A DNA stretch of 37,880 nucleotides from an uncultured Oscillospiraceae bacterium (GCA_900543555.1 UQRL01000025.1:1-37880); one strand, 5' to 3'; counted from the first letter of the stretch, positions 15,266 through 23,080 are shown. The notes: generated from the letters alone by a model not told the origin. Made by a program: numbers and translations.

Positions 15266-15287
15266 TGTTATTGGTATGTGTTATAAT
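15259..15287 (+). promoter_or_regulatory. Promoter of the membrane protein gene at 15329
   Basis: TTGACC at 15259-15264, 17 nt, perfect TATAAT at 15282-15287. The -35 is covered by the inverted repeat above. Confidence 0.7.
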
Positions 15288-15328
15288 ACCTGGGAAATAA
15301 TACCTGTGGGTGGAAAAGAGGATGTAAA

Positions 15329-15709
15329 ATGTTTGACAACATCGCAGAAAAAATCAAAGGCGCGGCAAAAGTGCTGCTTGTGTTGGGCTCCATTGGCTGG
15401 ATCGTAATCGGAATCGCCTATTCTTACGATTGGTTCAATGAAGAGTGGAATATCCCCCTGATGATTGGATTGATTGTGGGCGGCTTGCTTCTGAACTTTG
15501 TGGGCTGTTTTGTCTTGCACGGGTTTGGAGATTTGATTGACTCGGTGCAGGACATCCGGGACAGCCTTCTCAGCTCCAACGTCCTGCCCAGTGCCCGCAA
15601 AGTTATGTACCGGTATGATGAGGAGAGCCTTCTGGGATATCTCCGCTCCATCAAGGAGTCTTCTGGAAAGCTGGCCCAGCTGGGAGAAAAGCTGGACGCA
15701 GAAAAGTGA
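15329..15709 (+). CDS. Small two-helix membrane protein, unknown function
   Basis: 126 residues. A short amphipathic start (MFDNIAEKIKGAAK) leads into a first membrane helix (about 15-32). A short aromatic/acidic loop (YDWFNEEW) and a second helix (about 43-64) follow, then a soluble tail of about 60 residues with a charged helical stretch (SLLGYLRSIKESSGKLAQLG). I do not recognise a named family. The AT content is slightly higher than its neighbours. Only GAGG lies before the ATG, so the SD is weak. It has its own promoter with an operator-like palindrome next to the divergent XRE gene, and a terminator right after its stop: an isolated regulator/membrane-protein pair. Confidence 0.75.
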   Translation: MFDNIAEKIKGAAKVLLVLGSIGWIVIGIAYSYDWFNEEWNIPLMIGLIVGGLLLNFVGCFVLHGFGDLIDSVQDIRDSLLSSNVLPSARKVMYRYDEESLLGYLRSIKESSGKLAQLGEKLDAEK

Positions 15710-15718
15710 TGGGGTTTC

Positions 15719-15749
15719 GAGCGGCGAAAGCCGCTCTTTTCTTTTTTTC
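15719..15749 (+). terminator. Terminator of the membrane protein gene
   Basis: GAGCGGC, a GAAA tetraloop, GCCGCTC, then TTTTCTTTTTTT. It starts ten bases after the stop codon. Confidence 0.85.
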
Positions 15750-15777
15750 TTGCATAATTCCCACACTGGGGTATAAT
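15750..15777 (+). promoter_or_regulatory. pyrBI promoter
   Basis: TTGCAT at 15750-15755, 16 nt, perfect TATAAT at 15772-15777. The leader is only about 30 bases, so there is no room for a PyrR-type attenuator. Confidence 0.65.
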
Positions 15778-15814
15778 AGATACGACAAGAAATCGGAAAG
15801 AAAAGGGGAATGTT

Positions 15815-16750
15815 ATGCGTCATCTCATCGACCCGCTGGACTTCACCCGCCAGGAGACCGACCGGCTGCTCTCCCTGGCGGAGGAGATTATCGCCCGCCC
15901 GGCAGAGTACGCCCACGCCTGCGACGGCAAAATTTTGGCCACCCTGTTCTACGAGCCCAGCACCCGCACCCGCCTCAGCTTCGAGTCCGCCATGATGCGC
16001 CTGGGGGGCAAGGTGCTGGGGTTCTCCTCGGCGGGCAGCAGCTCCGCCGCCAAGGGCGAGAGCGTTGCCGACACCATCCGCATGATCTCCGGCTACGCGG
16101 ACATCGCCGCCATGCGCCACTTTAAGGAGGGCGCCCCCTATGTGGCCGCCCGCTACTCCCATATCCCCGTCATCAACGCCGGGGACGGCGGCCACCAGCA
16201 CCCCACCCAGACCCTTACCGATATGCTCACCATCCGCCGCAACCGGGGAAAGATCAGCGGGGTGACCATCGGCCTGTGCGGCGATTTGAAGTTCGGCCGC
16301 ACGGTTCACTCTCTGATTAAATCCCTGGTGCGCTACGAGGATGTGAGCTTCATCTTTATCTCCCCAGAGGAGCTGCGGGTGCCCAGCTACATTTTAAAAG
16401 AGGTGGTCATCCCCTCCGGGCACCCCTGGAAAGAGGTGCGCACTATGGAGGAGGTCATGCCAGAGCTGGACATCCTCTATATGACCCGCGTGCAGCGGGA
16501 GCGCTTCTTCAACGAGGAGGACTATGTCCGCCTGAAGGATTCTTACGTCCTCACCAAGCGGAAGCTGGACCTGGGCAAGCAGGACCTGGCCGTGCTGCAT
16601 CCCCTGCCCCGGGTCAATGAGATTGCCGCCGAGGTGGACGAGGACCCCCGCGCCATGTACTTTGAACAGGCCCGGGGCGGCGTGTTCGTCCGCATGGCGC
16701 TGATCCTCACCCTGCTGGGGCTGGCCCCCGGGGTGCTGGACCATGAATAA
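15815..16750 (+). CDS. pyrB: Aspartate carbamoyltransferase catalytic subunit
   Basis: A 311-residue enzyme that joins carbamoyl phosphate and aspartate in the first committed step of pyrimidine synthesis. Carbamoyl-phosphate site STRTR (49-53), the mobile loop SSAAKGES with Lys80, and HPTQTLTD are all present. GGGG lies seven to nine bases before the ATG. It is followed after 13 bases by the regulatory subunit gene, so it belongs to the allosteric catalytic/regulatory type rather than the PyrR-attenuated Bacillus type. No other pyrimidine genes are present in the window. Confidence 0.96.
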   Translation: MRHLIDPLDFTRQETDRLLSLAEEIIARPAEYAHACDGKILATLFYEPSTRTRLSFESAMMRLGGKVLGFSSAGSSSAAKGESVADTIRMISGYADIAAMRHFKEGAPYVAARYSHIPVINAGDGGHQHPTQTLTDMLTIRRNRGKISGVTIGLCGDLKFGRTVHSLIKSLVRYEDVSFIFISPEELRVPSYILKEVVIPSGHPWKEVRTMEEVMPELDILYMTRVQRERFFNEEDYVRLKDSYVLTKRKLDLGKQDLAVLHPLPRVNEIAAEVDEDPRAMYFEQARGGVFVRMALILTLLGLAPGVLDHE

Positions 16751-16763
16751 AGGAGGGGAACCC

Positions 16764-17183
16764 ATGCTCAATATCGACAGCATTGAAAACGGCATCGTCA
16801 TCGACCACATCACCGCAGGGCTGGGCATGCGCATCTACGAGCTCTTGGAGCTGGACAAGCTGGACACCTGCGTGGCCATCATCAAAAACGCCAAGAGCGA
16901 GAAGTACGGCAAAAAGGACATCATCAAGATCGAGGGCGTGATGAACATTGACCTGGATGTGCTGGGCTTCATCGACGACAACGCCACCGTGTGCACCATT
17001 GTGGGCGGAAAGCTTGCCAGCAAGAAAAAGCCGCCCCTGCCCCAGCGCCTGGTAAATATCGTCTCCTGCAAGAACCCCCGGTGCATCACCTCGGTGGAGG
17101 ACGTGGACCAGATCTTCACCCTCTGCGACGAGAAGGCCCACCGCTACCGGTGCATCTACTGTGAGCAGGAGTACAAAAAATGA
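16764..17183 (+). CDS. pyrI: Aspartate carbamoyltransferase regulatory subunit
   Basis: A 139-residue partner of PyrB that binds nucleotide effectors (ATP/CTP in the E. coli enzyme) and, through a zinc site, holds catalytic trimers together. The zinc cysteines are seen as C102-x4-C107 and C130-x2-C133. I chose the ATG at 16764 because AAAGGAGGGG (about 16750-16758) lies just before it; an earlier in-frame ATG overlaps the pyrB end and would put that site inside the gene. The gene ends in ATGA, overlapping the start of the next small gene. Confidence 0.94.
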   Translation: MLNIDSIENGIVIDHITAGLGMRIYELLELDKLDTCVAIIKNAKSEKYGKKDIIKIEGVMNIDLDVLGFIDDNATVCTIVGGKLASKKKPPLPQRLVNIVSCKNPRCITSVEDVDQIFTLCDEKAHRYRCIYCEQEYKK

Positions 17184-17458
17184 GAGTGAGAAAACCCTGG
17201 GACCTCCCGCCCGGCAGCCAGGGCTGCGCCGGCGTGGGAAGAATATACGCCAAAAAGCGGGCCCGCCGGGGCCAGGGAGGCAGGCTGCTGCTGGCCTGCG
17301 TCACCCTGTGCAACGTGGGCCTCTCCCTAGCGTTGGCGGTGCTGCGGCGCCAGGAGGTCCTCCATGCCGTGAGGACCCAGGACGGGACGGGTGTCCAGGT
17401 GCTGCTGACCGCCCAAAAAGAGACGAAAACCCAGGAGAAAAGGGAAGTTTCCCCTTGA
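17180..17458 (+). CDS. Single-helix basic membrane protein coupled to pyrBI, unknown function
   Basis: 92 residues. The N-terminus is strongly basic (KKRARRG), one membrane helix spans about residues 36-55 (LLLACVTLCNVGLSLALAVL), and a hydrophilic tail follows, suggesting cytoplasmic N-terminus and external C-terminus. Its ATG overlaps the pyrI stop by four bases (ATGA), a classic sign of translational coupling, so it is expressed with pyrBI. It has no recognised family; its tail reaches the rplU promoter. It could be a real microprotein or a long spurious frame in GC-rich DNA, but the coupling and the membrane helix favour a gene. Confidence 0.6.
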   Translation: MRVRKPWDLPPGSQGCAGVGRIYAKKRARRGQGGRLLLACVTLCNVGLSLALAVLRRQEVLHAVRTQDGTGVQVLLTAQKETKTQEKREVSP

Positions 17459-17483
17459 CTTCCCCCGTGGGTTGTGGTACACT
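17455..17483 (+). promoter_or_regulatory. rplU operon promoter
   Basis: TTGACT at 17455-17460, 17 nt, TACACT at 17478-17483. The -35 overlaps the end of the preceding small gene. Confidence 0.7.
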
Positions 17484-17490
17484 TTATAAG

Positions 17491-17588
17491 CCGCATACTG
17501 CGGGCTGCGGGAGAGCTATGCCCTTTCGCCCAAGTGGGCTACGGCCCCGCCCATCAGTAGCGAGACTAAAGAAAAGGCAGGAAACAAC
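17491..17588 (+). ncRNA. rplU leader, possible L21 autoregulatory leader
   Basis: About 98 bases between the promoter and rplU, able to form GC stems around GGGCTACGGCCCCGCCC. Many Firmicutes have a conserved structured L21 leader at this place, thought to give feedback control. The position fits and the CTACGGCC element looks familiar, but I have not folded it or compared it with the family model. Confidence 0.45.
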
Positions 17589-17897
17589 ATGTTTGCAGTC
17601 ATTGAGACCGGCGGGAAGCAGTACAAAGTGCAGTACGGCGACGTCATCTATGTGGAGAAGCTGAACGTGGCGGACAACGACACCGTGGAGTTCCCGGTGG
17701 TGGCCGTCTTCGGCGAAGAGGGCACCAAGATCGGCACTCCCTATGTGGAGGGCGCTTCTGTCACCGGCAAGGTGGTCAAGACCGGCAAGGCCAAGAAGAT
17801 CACCGTGTTCACCTACAAGCCCAAGAAGAATTCCAAGCGCAAGATGGGTCATCGCCAGCCTTACACCAAGGTGCAGATCGAGGCTGTCAAGGCGTAA
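17589..17897 (+). CDS. rplU: 50S ribosomal protein L21
   Basis: 102 residues, full length, with the typical start [15 protein letters not shown] and the C-terminal [16 protein letters not shown]. It binds 23S rRNA in the large subunit. It heads the conserved Firmicute cluster L21-Prp-L27, with the prp start codon two bases after its stop. Confidence 0.98.
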   Translation: MFAVIETGGKQYKVQYGDVIYVEKLNVADNDTVEFPVVAVFGEEGTKIGTPYVEGASVTGKVVKTGKAKKITVFTYKPKKNSKRKMGHRQPYTKVQIEAVKA

Positions 17898-17898
17898 G

Positions 17899-18222
17899 AT
17901 GATCTCTGTGGCGTTTTTGACTCCTCCGGAAGGCGGGGTGCTGGGCTTCTCCATGGAGGGCCACGCAGAATATGGAGAGGCGGGCGAGGACATTGTCTGT
18001 GCCGCCGTTTCCTCCGCCGCCTATCTGGTGGTGAACACATTGACGGATGTCCGCCATGTGCCCCCCTTGTCCCTGCGCGTGGACGAGGGCCAGATGTTTT
18101 TCCGGATCGAGCCGAAAGACGAGCCCCTTTGCCGGGACCTGCTGGCAGGGCTCAAGCTCCACCTCACCGCCCTGGAGGAACAGTACCCCGGGTGCCTGAA
18201 GGTGGGCTATTTGGAAGTTTGA
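17899..18222 (+). CDS. prp: Ribosomal-processing cysteine protease Prp
   Basis: A 107-residue protease that removes the N-terminal extension of ribosomal protein L27 before assembly, an essential step in Staphylococcus aureus. The catalytic pair is His22 in EGHAEYG and Cys34 in [10 protein letters not shown], both intact. It sits between rplU and rpmA, starting almost on the rplU stop, as in most Firmicutes. The L27 encoded next carries the matching cleavage sequence. Confidence 0.95.
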   Translation: MISVAFLTPPEGGVLGFSMEGHAEYGEAGEDIVCAAVSSAAYLVVNTLTDVRHVPPLSLRVDEGQMFFRIEPKDEPLCRDLLAGLKLHLTALEEQYPGCLKVGYLEV

Positions 18223-18254
18223 ACCCACATTTTACAGAAAGGAAGACGATTGTC

Positions 18255-18533
18255 ATGCTGAAAATCAATATCCAGCTCTTCGCCCATAAAAAAGGTATGG
18301 GCTCCACCAAGAACGGCCGTGATTCCGAGTCCAAGCGCCTGGGCGTCAAGCGGGCCGACGGTCAGTTTGTCCTGGCCGGCAACATCCTGGTCAAGCAGCG
18401 GGGCACCAAGATCCATCCCGGTGTGAACGTGGGCCGCGGCTCTGATGACACCCTGTTCGCCCTTGTGGACGGCAAGGTGAAGTTCGAGCGCATGGGCGCC
18501 GACCGCAAGAAGGTCAGCGTGTACGCCGAGTAA
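18255..18533 (+). CDS. rpmA: 50S ribosomal protein L27 (with Prp-cleaved N-terminal extension)
   Basis: 92 residues. It begins [17 protein letters not shown]: the first nine residues, ending in QLF, are the Firmicute extension removed by Prp, and the mature protein starts AHKKG, whose tip reaches the peptidyl-transferase centre. The rest is a normal L27. AGAAAGGAAG precedes the start. A terminator follows, which separates this cluster from obg. Confidence 0.98.
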   Translation: MLKINIQLFAHKKGMGSTKNGRDSESKRLGVKRADGQFVLAGNILVKQRGTKIHPGVNVGRGSDDTLFALVDGKVKFERMGADRKKVSVYAE

Positions 18534-18558
18534 TGGGACGATAAAGCAAGCAGCAAGG

Positions 18559-18592
18559 GGCTTCTTCAGGCACTGCCGGAAGAAGCCTTTTT
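18559..18592 (+). terminator. Terminator after rpmA
   Basis: GGCTTCTTC (18559-18567) pairs with GAAGAAGCC (18579-18587), then five T. obg has no obvious promoter of its own in the 24 bases left, so some read-through is likely. Confidence 0.75.
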
Positions 18593-18616
18593 CTTGAAGC
18601 AGAAAGGGGCGGCACC

Positions 18617-19888
18617 ATGTTTATAGATACCGCGAAGATCAAGATTAAAGCCGGGGACGGGGGGGACGGCGCCGTCTCCTTCCACCGGGAGAAATACGTG
18701 GCGGCCGGCGGCCCCGACGGGGGCGACGGCGGCCGGGGCGGCAGCATCCTCTTCCAGGTGGATGACAACCTCTCCACCCTGGCGGACTTCCGCTACAAGC
18801 GCAAGTACACCGCCCAGCGTGGAGAGAATGGCCGGGGCAACCGGTGCTTTGGCAAAAGCGCCCCGGATTTGACCATCTTCGTGCCCCGGGGCACCCTGGT
18901 CAAGGACGCGGAGACCGGCCGCCTGCTGGCGGACATGTCCGGGGACGAGCCCCAGGTCATCGCCAAGGGGGGCAAGGGAGGCTGGGGCAACAGCCACTTC
19001 GCTACCCCCACCCGCCAGGTGCCCCGGTTCGCCAAGCCCGGCACCCCTGGCGAGGAGCTGGAGGTCCAGCTGGAGCTGAAGCTGCTGGCGGACGTGGGCC
19101 TGGTGGGCTTTCCCAACGTGGGAAAATCCTCCCTCATCAGCGTGGTCAGCGAGGCAAAGCCCAACATCGCCAACTACCACTTCACCACCCTCACCCCCGT
19201 GCTGGGGGTGGTCACCATGCCCCAGGGCAAGTCCTTCGTCATGGCGGATATCCCCGGCCTCATCGAGGGCGCCTGGGAGGGCGTGGGCCTGGGGCACCAG
19301 TTCCTGCGCCATGTGGAGCGCTGCCGCCTGCTCATCCATGTGGTGGATGTCTCCGGCAGCGAGGGCCGGGACCCCAAGGAGGACTTCGCCGTCATCAACC
19401 GGGAGCTGCGCCGCTTCAACGCCGAGCTTGCGGACCGGCCCATGTTGGTGGCGGGCAACAAGTGCGACCTGGCTACCGAGGAGCAGATCCAGGACTTCCG
19501 GGCCTTTGTGGAGGGGCAGGGCTACGCCTTCTTCCCCATCATGGCCCCCATCCGGGAGGGAGTGGACCCCCTGATGAACAAGGTGCTGGAGGAGCTCTCC
19601 AAGCTGCCGCCCATCCGCCGGTACGAGGCGGAGGCCCCGGTGCTCCAGCCGGTGGAGGAGCTGAAGCGGGGCCAGGTGGACATTCAGGAGCAGGACGGGG
19701 TCTACTTCGTCAAGGCCCCCTGGCTGCTGAAGATTATGAACTCCGTCAACTTCGATGATACTGAGTCCCTGCAGTACTTCCAGCGGGTGCTCATCGAGAC
19801 CGGCGTCATCGACGCCCTGCGGGAGGCCGGCTGCCAAGAGGGGGACACGGTGGACCTGTACGACCTGGAATTTGACTTTGTAGAGTAA
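18617..19888 (+). CDS. obg: GTPase Obg
   Basis: A 423-residue ribosome-associated GTPase acting in late 50S assembly and stress response. In order: a glycine-rich Obg domain (GGDGG repeats, about 1-160), a G domain with P-loop GFPNVGKS (164-171), DIPGLIEGA (G3) and NKCD (G4), then a C-terminal OCT domain. It is long enough to have all three. AAAGGGG lies before the ATG. It follows rpmA as in most bacteria, and the mini-RNase III gene follows after nine bases. Confidence 0.97.
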   Translation: MFIDTAKIKIKAGDGGDGAVSFHREKYVAAGGPDGGDGGRGGSILFQVDDNLSTLADFRYKRKYTAQRGENGRGNRCFGKSAPDLTIFVPRGTLVKDAETGRLLADMSGDEPQVIAKGGKGGWGNSHFATPTRQVPRFAKPGTPGEELEVQLELKLLADVGLVGFPNVGKSSLISVVSEAKPNIANYHFTTLTPVLGVVTMPQGKSFVMADIPGLIEGAWEGVGLGHQFLRHVERCRLLIHVVDVSGSEGRDPKEDFAVINRELRRFNAELADRPMLVAGNKCDLATEEQIQDFRAFVEGQGYAFFPIMAPIREGVDPLMNKVLEELSKLPPIRRYEAEAPVLQPVEELKRGQVDIQEQDGVYFVKAPWLLKIMNSVNFDDTESLQYFQRVLIETGVIDALREAGCQEGDTVDLYDLEFDFVE

Positions 19889-19897
19889 GGGGCGCTT

Positions 19898-20305
19898 TTG
19901 TTGGATACACTTTTGCAGGAGAGCCAGTCCCCCCAGGGACTGAGCCCGCTGCCCCTGGCCTTTGTGGGGGACGGCGTCTACGAGCTGATGGTGCGGGAGT
20001 ACCTGGTCTCCCAGGGAAACTGCCCGGTGAAGAAACTCCACAGCCGCAAGGTGGAGCTGGTGCGCTGCCAGGCCCAGGCCCAGGCCCTTTCTCAGGTGCT
20101 GTGGCCCCTCCTCACTGAGGAGGAGCGGGCGGTGGCCCAGCGGGGCCGCAACGCCCATGTGGGCCATGTGCCCAAAAACGCCCAGGTGGCGGACTACCAC
20201 GGCGGCACGGCCCTGGAGGCATTGTTTGGCTGGCTGTATTTGAAGGGGGAGCTTGCCCGCCTGCGGGAGCTTTTCACAAAGGTGATGGAGGCGCAGAACG
20301 GATAA
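19898..20305 (+). CDS. mrnC: Mini-ribonuclease III
   Basis: A 135-residue RNase III-type nuclease lacking the double-stranded RNA-binding domain; in Bacillus it trims the ends of 23S rRNA precursors. The catalytic region GDGVYELMVREYL and the block RGRNAHVGHVPKNAQVADY are characteristic. There is no ATG: two adjacent TTG codons (19898 and 19901) follow AAGGGG, and the second has the better spacing, so the first residue is uncertain by one. It is tightly packed after obg, an rRNA-maturation pairing. Confidence 0.9.
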   Translation: MLDTLLQESQSPQGLSPLPLAFVGDGVYELMVREYLVSQGNCPVKKLHSRKVELVRCQAQAQALSQVLWPLLTEEERAVAQRGRNAHVGHVPKNAQVADYHGGTALEALFGWLYLKGELARLRELFTKVMEAQNG

Positions 20306-20325
20306 ACGGAGAAAGGCGTGATCGG

Positions 20326-21255
20326 ATGAAGACGGGCAAGGCGAAAACAGTGCTTTTGGACCTGCTGCTCATGCTGGTGGGGTCCGCGGTATACGCGGTG
20401 GAGGTCAACGCCTTTACCGCTCCCAACAACATTGCCGCAGGCGGTGTGACAGGTATTGCCACCATGCTCAACTATTTGTTCGGCACCCCCATCGGCTTGA
20501 TCTCCTTCCTCATCAACGCTCCCCTTGTGGTGTGGGCCGTGGTGGAGATCGGTTACAAACTGGTGGCCAAGACCATGGTGGCCATCGTGCTCACCTCGGT
20601 GATGATCGACCTGTTCTCTCACTTCGTTCCCGCCTACCAGGGGGACCCCCTTCTGGTGGCCCTGTTTGCCGGGGCCTGCGAGGGTGTGGGCCTCTCTCTT
20701 ATCTTCATCCGGGGGGCCACCACAGGCGGCACGGACCTGGTGGCCCGGCTGCTGGGCCGGCGGCTGCCCCATGTGTCCATGGGCAAGCTGATGCTGGCCG
20801 TGGATGGGGCGGTGGTGGCGGTCTCCGCCTTTGTGTACGGCAGCGTGGAGAACGCCATGTACGCCTGCATCGTCATCTTCGTCTCCACCAAGCTCATCGA
20901 CGCCATCCTTTACGGCACAGACGCGGGCACGGGGAAGCTGTTCTTTGTCATGTCCCCCCATGTGCGGAAAATGGGGGACCGGGTCATCTCCGAGCTGGAG
21001 CGCACCGTCACCTATTTGGACTCCAAAGGAGGGTATACGGACGAGCCCGGGGAGACCATGCTCTGCGCCGTCCGCCGGTTCGAGGTCTACCACTTGCAGC
21101 AGATCATCCGGGAGGAGGACAAGAACGCCTTCGTCATCGTGGGGGAGGCGGGCCAAATCACTGGCGAGGGCTTCCGGCCCATGCACTCTGACGACAAGCC
21201 GGTGAAGGAGCTCTTGCGGGAGCTGCGGCAAAAGTCCGGCCAGCCAAAATCGTGA
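20326..21255 (+). CDS. YitT family membrane protein
   Basis: 309 residues. The N-terminal 200 hold five to six hydrophobic helices with the family stretches GSAVYAVEVNAFTAPNNIAAGGVTG and RGATTGGTDLVA. The last 90 form a soluble DUF2179 domain (GGYTDEPGETMLCAVRR, VIVGEAGQITGEGF). The family is widespread in Firmicutes; its transport or sensing role is not established. GAGAAAGG precedes the ATG. It closes the obg-mrnC run and is followed by a strong terminator. A distant relative is found at 37174. Confidence 0.9.
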   Translation: MKTGKAKTVLLDLLLMLVGSAVYAVEVNAFTAPNNIAAGGVTGIATMLNYLFGTPIGLISFLINAPLVVWAVVEIGYKLVAKTMVAIVLTSVMIDLFSHFVPAYQGDPLLVALFAGACEGVGLSLIFIRGATTGGTDLVARLLGRRLPHVSMGKLMLAVDGAVVAVSAFVYGSVENAMYACIVIFVSTKLIDAILYGTDAGTGKLFFVMSPHVRKMGDRVISELERTVTYLDSKGGYTDEPGETMLCAVRRFEVYHLQQIIREEDKNAFVIVGEAGQITGEGFRPMHSDDKPVKELLRELRQKSGQPKS

Positions 21256-21260
21256 GGGGA

Positions 21261-21291
21261 GGACCGGCGGCGCACCCGCCGGTCCTTTTTT
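21261..21291 (+). terminator. Terminator after the YitT gene
   Basis: GGACCGGCGG pairs with CCGCCGGTCC around a five-base loop, followed by six T, starting six bases after the stop codon. Confidence 0.88.
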
Positions 21292-21349
21292 CTGTGCAAA
21301 AGGGAAGCGCCCCCCGCTGTGGGCGGAAGGCGCTTTTGGACTGCCGTTG

Positions 21350-21511
21350 TCAGCGGCCGTTGTTGTGGTGGCAGTTCTTGCCGTCCATTTCGGGCTTCAG
21401 GTTTTGGCTCTTGTTGCCGTAGGTGGGAATCTCTTGGCTCTTCCCGCTCTGCGGCTGCTGGTTCTGGCCCTGACGGCTTTCAAAGGATTTATTTTTCTGT
21501 TTGTTGCTCAT
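21350..21511 (-). CDS. 53-residue hydrophilic small protein, unknown
   Basis: Begins MSNKQKNKSFESRQGQNQQ and ends DGKNCHHNNGR. It is rich in Asn, Gln, Lys and Ser with almost no hydrophobic residues, so it is probably disordered, as small spore or stress proteins often are. The ATG has AAAGGGG about 11 bases upstream on the minus strand. Codon composition (AAA, CAG, AAC) contrasts with the GC-rich surroundings and is hard to explain by chance. A GC hairpin at 21305-21335 lies just after its stop. No family recognised; real but unproven. Confidence 0.6.
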   Translation of the reverse strand: MSNKQKNKSFESRQGQNQQPQSGKSQEIPTYGNKSQNLKPEMDGKNCHHNNGR

Positions 21512-21593
21512 AGCGTGATCGCCCCTTTCCGCCCTTAGTGTGCGCGGCGAAACTGGGGCCATGCAGGGAAAATTTTGGAAAGGGAGGAATTTT

Positions 21594-22925
21594 ATGGAAC
21601 TGCCCGCCGCCTTTCAAAGGGCCATGGAAGCCCTGCTGGGGGAGGAGTACCCGGCCTATTTGGCCTCTCTGGAACAGCCGCCCCGCCGGGGCCTGCGGCG
21701 CAACCCCCTCAAGTGCAGCCAGCCCCAGCTGGAGGCGGCGCTGCCCTTTGCCCTGGAGCCCACGGCGTTCTCCCCCTTGAGCTACGCCTTTGCCGCCAGG
21801 GAGGAGGGTGTGGGCCGCCTGCCCGCCCATCACGCTGGTCTGTTCTACGTGCAGGAACCCTCGGCCTGTTCCGCTGTCACGGTGCTGGCCCCCCAGCCCG
21901 GGGAGAAGGTGCTGGATTTGTGCGCCGCTCCCGGGGGCAAGTCCACCCAGATTGCCGGGCTACTGGCCGGGGAGAGCCTGCTCTGGTCCAACGAGATCGT
22001 CAAAAGCAGGGCCCAGGTGCTGCTCTCCAACGTGGAGCGCCTGGGGGTGGCAAACGCCGTGGTGTCCTCCTGCCATCCCCAGCGGCTGTGCCAGAGCCTC
22101 CAGGGCTTCTTTGACAAGGTGCTGGTGGACGCCCCCTGCTCCGGAGAGGGCATGTTCCGCCGGGACCCTGCCGCCATTGCCCAATGGACTCCGGAGAGCC
22201 CCGCCGCCTGCGCCCAGCGCCAGCGGGCCATTTTAGATTCCGCGGCCCTGGCGGTGCGTGAGGGGGGCGTGCTGGTGTACTCCACCTGCACCTTTTCCCG
22301 GGAGGAGAACGAGGACAACGTCCGCTGGTTCCTCTCCGCCCACCCGGAGTTTGCGCTGGTCCCCATCGAAGCTGGGTTTGGCCGTCCGGGCCTGGAGAAC
22401 CTGCCAGTGCGGCGCATCTACCCCATGGACGGGGGCGAGGGCCATTTTGTGGCCAAGTTCCAGCGGGTGGGGGAAAGCTCCTGTAAGGTAGGCACCTTTA
22501 CAGCCTATCTCTCCCGCCGGGAGGAGGGGGAGTTCCAAGGGCTGTTTGAGGAGCTGTTCACCTGTCCCTGGCCGGGGAACGCCGCCCGGTTTGGAGACCG
22601 GGTGGTGCTGCTGCCCCAGGGTTTGCCGGAGCTTTCGGGCCTGGGGGTGCTCCGGGCGGGGGCGGAGTTGTGCCACCAAAAGGGCAAGCGCTGGGAGCCC
22701 TCCCACGCCGTTTTCCAAGCCGCCCGCAGGGAGGACTGCCGCCAGACTTTGGATCTGCCCTGGGACGCCCCGGAGCTTCTGGCCTTCCTCCGAGGGGAGG
22801 AGCTGGACTGTGAGGGCAAGGGCTACACCGCTGTCTGTGGCGGCGGTGTGCCCACCGGATTCGGCAAGGCCTCCGGCGGCCGGTTGAAGAACCACTATCC
22901 CAAGGGATTGCGGTTACTTTCTTGA
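21594..22925 (+). CDS. RsmB/RsmF-type rRNA (cytosine-C5) methyltransferase
   Basis: A 443-residue SAM-dependent RNA m5C methyltransferase of the NOL1/NOP2/Sun family. It has the SAM loop DLCAAPGGKSTQIA, motif IV DAPCSGEGMF (Cys182) and motif VI STCTFSREENE with catalytic Cys232. A C-terminal region of about 150 residues resembles the PUA-like/FAU part of RsmF-type enzymes, so a 16S rRNA target is likely but not proven. GGGAGG lies before the ATG. The reading frame ends TTTCTTGA inside a perfect palindrome (22912-22937), so its last residues are encoded by a repeat-like element. Confidence 0.9.
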   Translation: MELPAAFQRAMEALLGEEYPAYLASLEQPPRRGLRRNPLKCSQPQLEAALPFALEPTAFSPLSYAFAAREEGVGRLPAHHAGLFYVQEPSACSAVTVLAPQPGEKVLDLCAAPGGKSTQIAGLLAGESLLWSNEIVKSRAQVLLSNVERLGVANAVVSSCHPQRLCQSLQGFFDKVLVDAPCSGEGMFRRDPAAIAQWTPESPAACAQRQRAILDSAALAVREGGVLVYSTCTFSREENEDNVRWFLSAHPEFALVPIEAGFGRPGLENLPVRRIYPMDGGEGHFVAKFQRVGESSCKVGTFTAYLSRREEGEFQGLFEELFTCPWPGNAARFGDRVVLLPQGLPELSGLGVLRAGAELCHQKGKRWEPSHAVFQAARREDCRQTLDLPWDAPELLAFLRGEELDCEGKGYTAVCGGGVPTGFGKASGGRLKNHYPKGLRLLS

Positions 22926-22937
22926 AAGAAAGTAACC
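22912..22937. repeat. Perfect 26-base palindrome containing a stop codon
   Basis: GGTTACTTTCTT, GA, AAGAAAGTAACC: 12-base arms with a two-base centre. The TGA of the methyltransferase gene straddles the centre. Together with 22938-23066 (GC-rich, with GGCGCGGCGCAAGCCGCC and CTAAAAGAAAAGCCTGCGG, related to the AAAAGAAAAGCA motif in the other repeats) it fills the gap to the convergent TmcAL gene. Confidence 0.75.
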
Positions 22938-23080
22938 AAAGAACTTTACCTTCGCGGGGCGCGGCGCAAGCCGCCGCTTAGTTTGCGCGGGCTTTTAGCC
23001 AAGTGTCCGCGGTGTATGGCTGGGCGGGGCGTTCTCTTCCGGGTTTCTAAAAGAAAAGCCTGCGGGGCCCTCACTTTATC

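Noticed and set aside
15778..15814. PyrR attenuator before pyrB
   Set aside because: Only about 37 bases of leader and no terminator/antiterminator pair; the presence of pyrI points to allosteric control instead.
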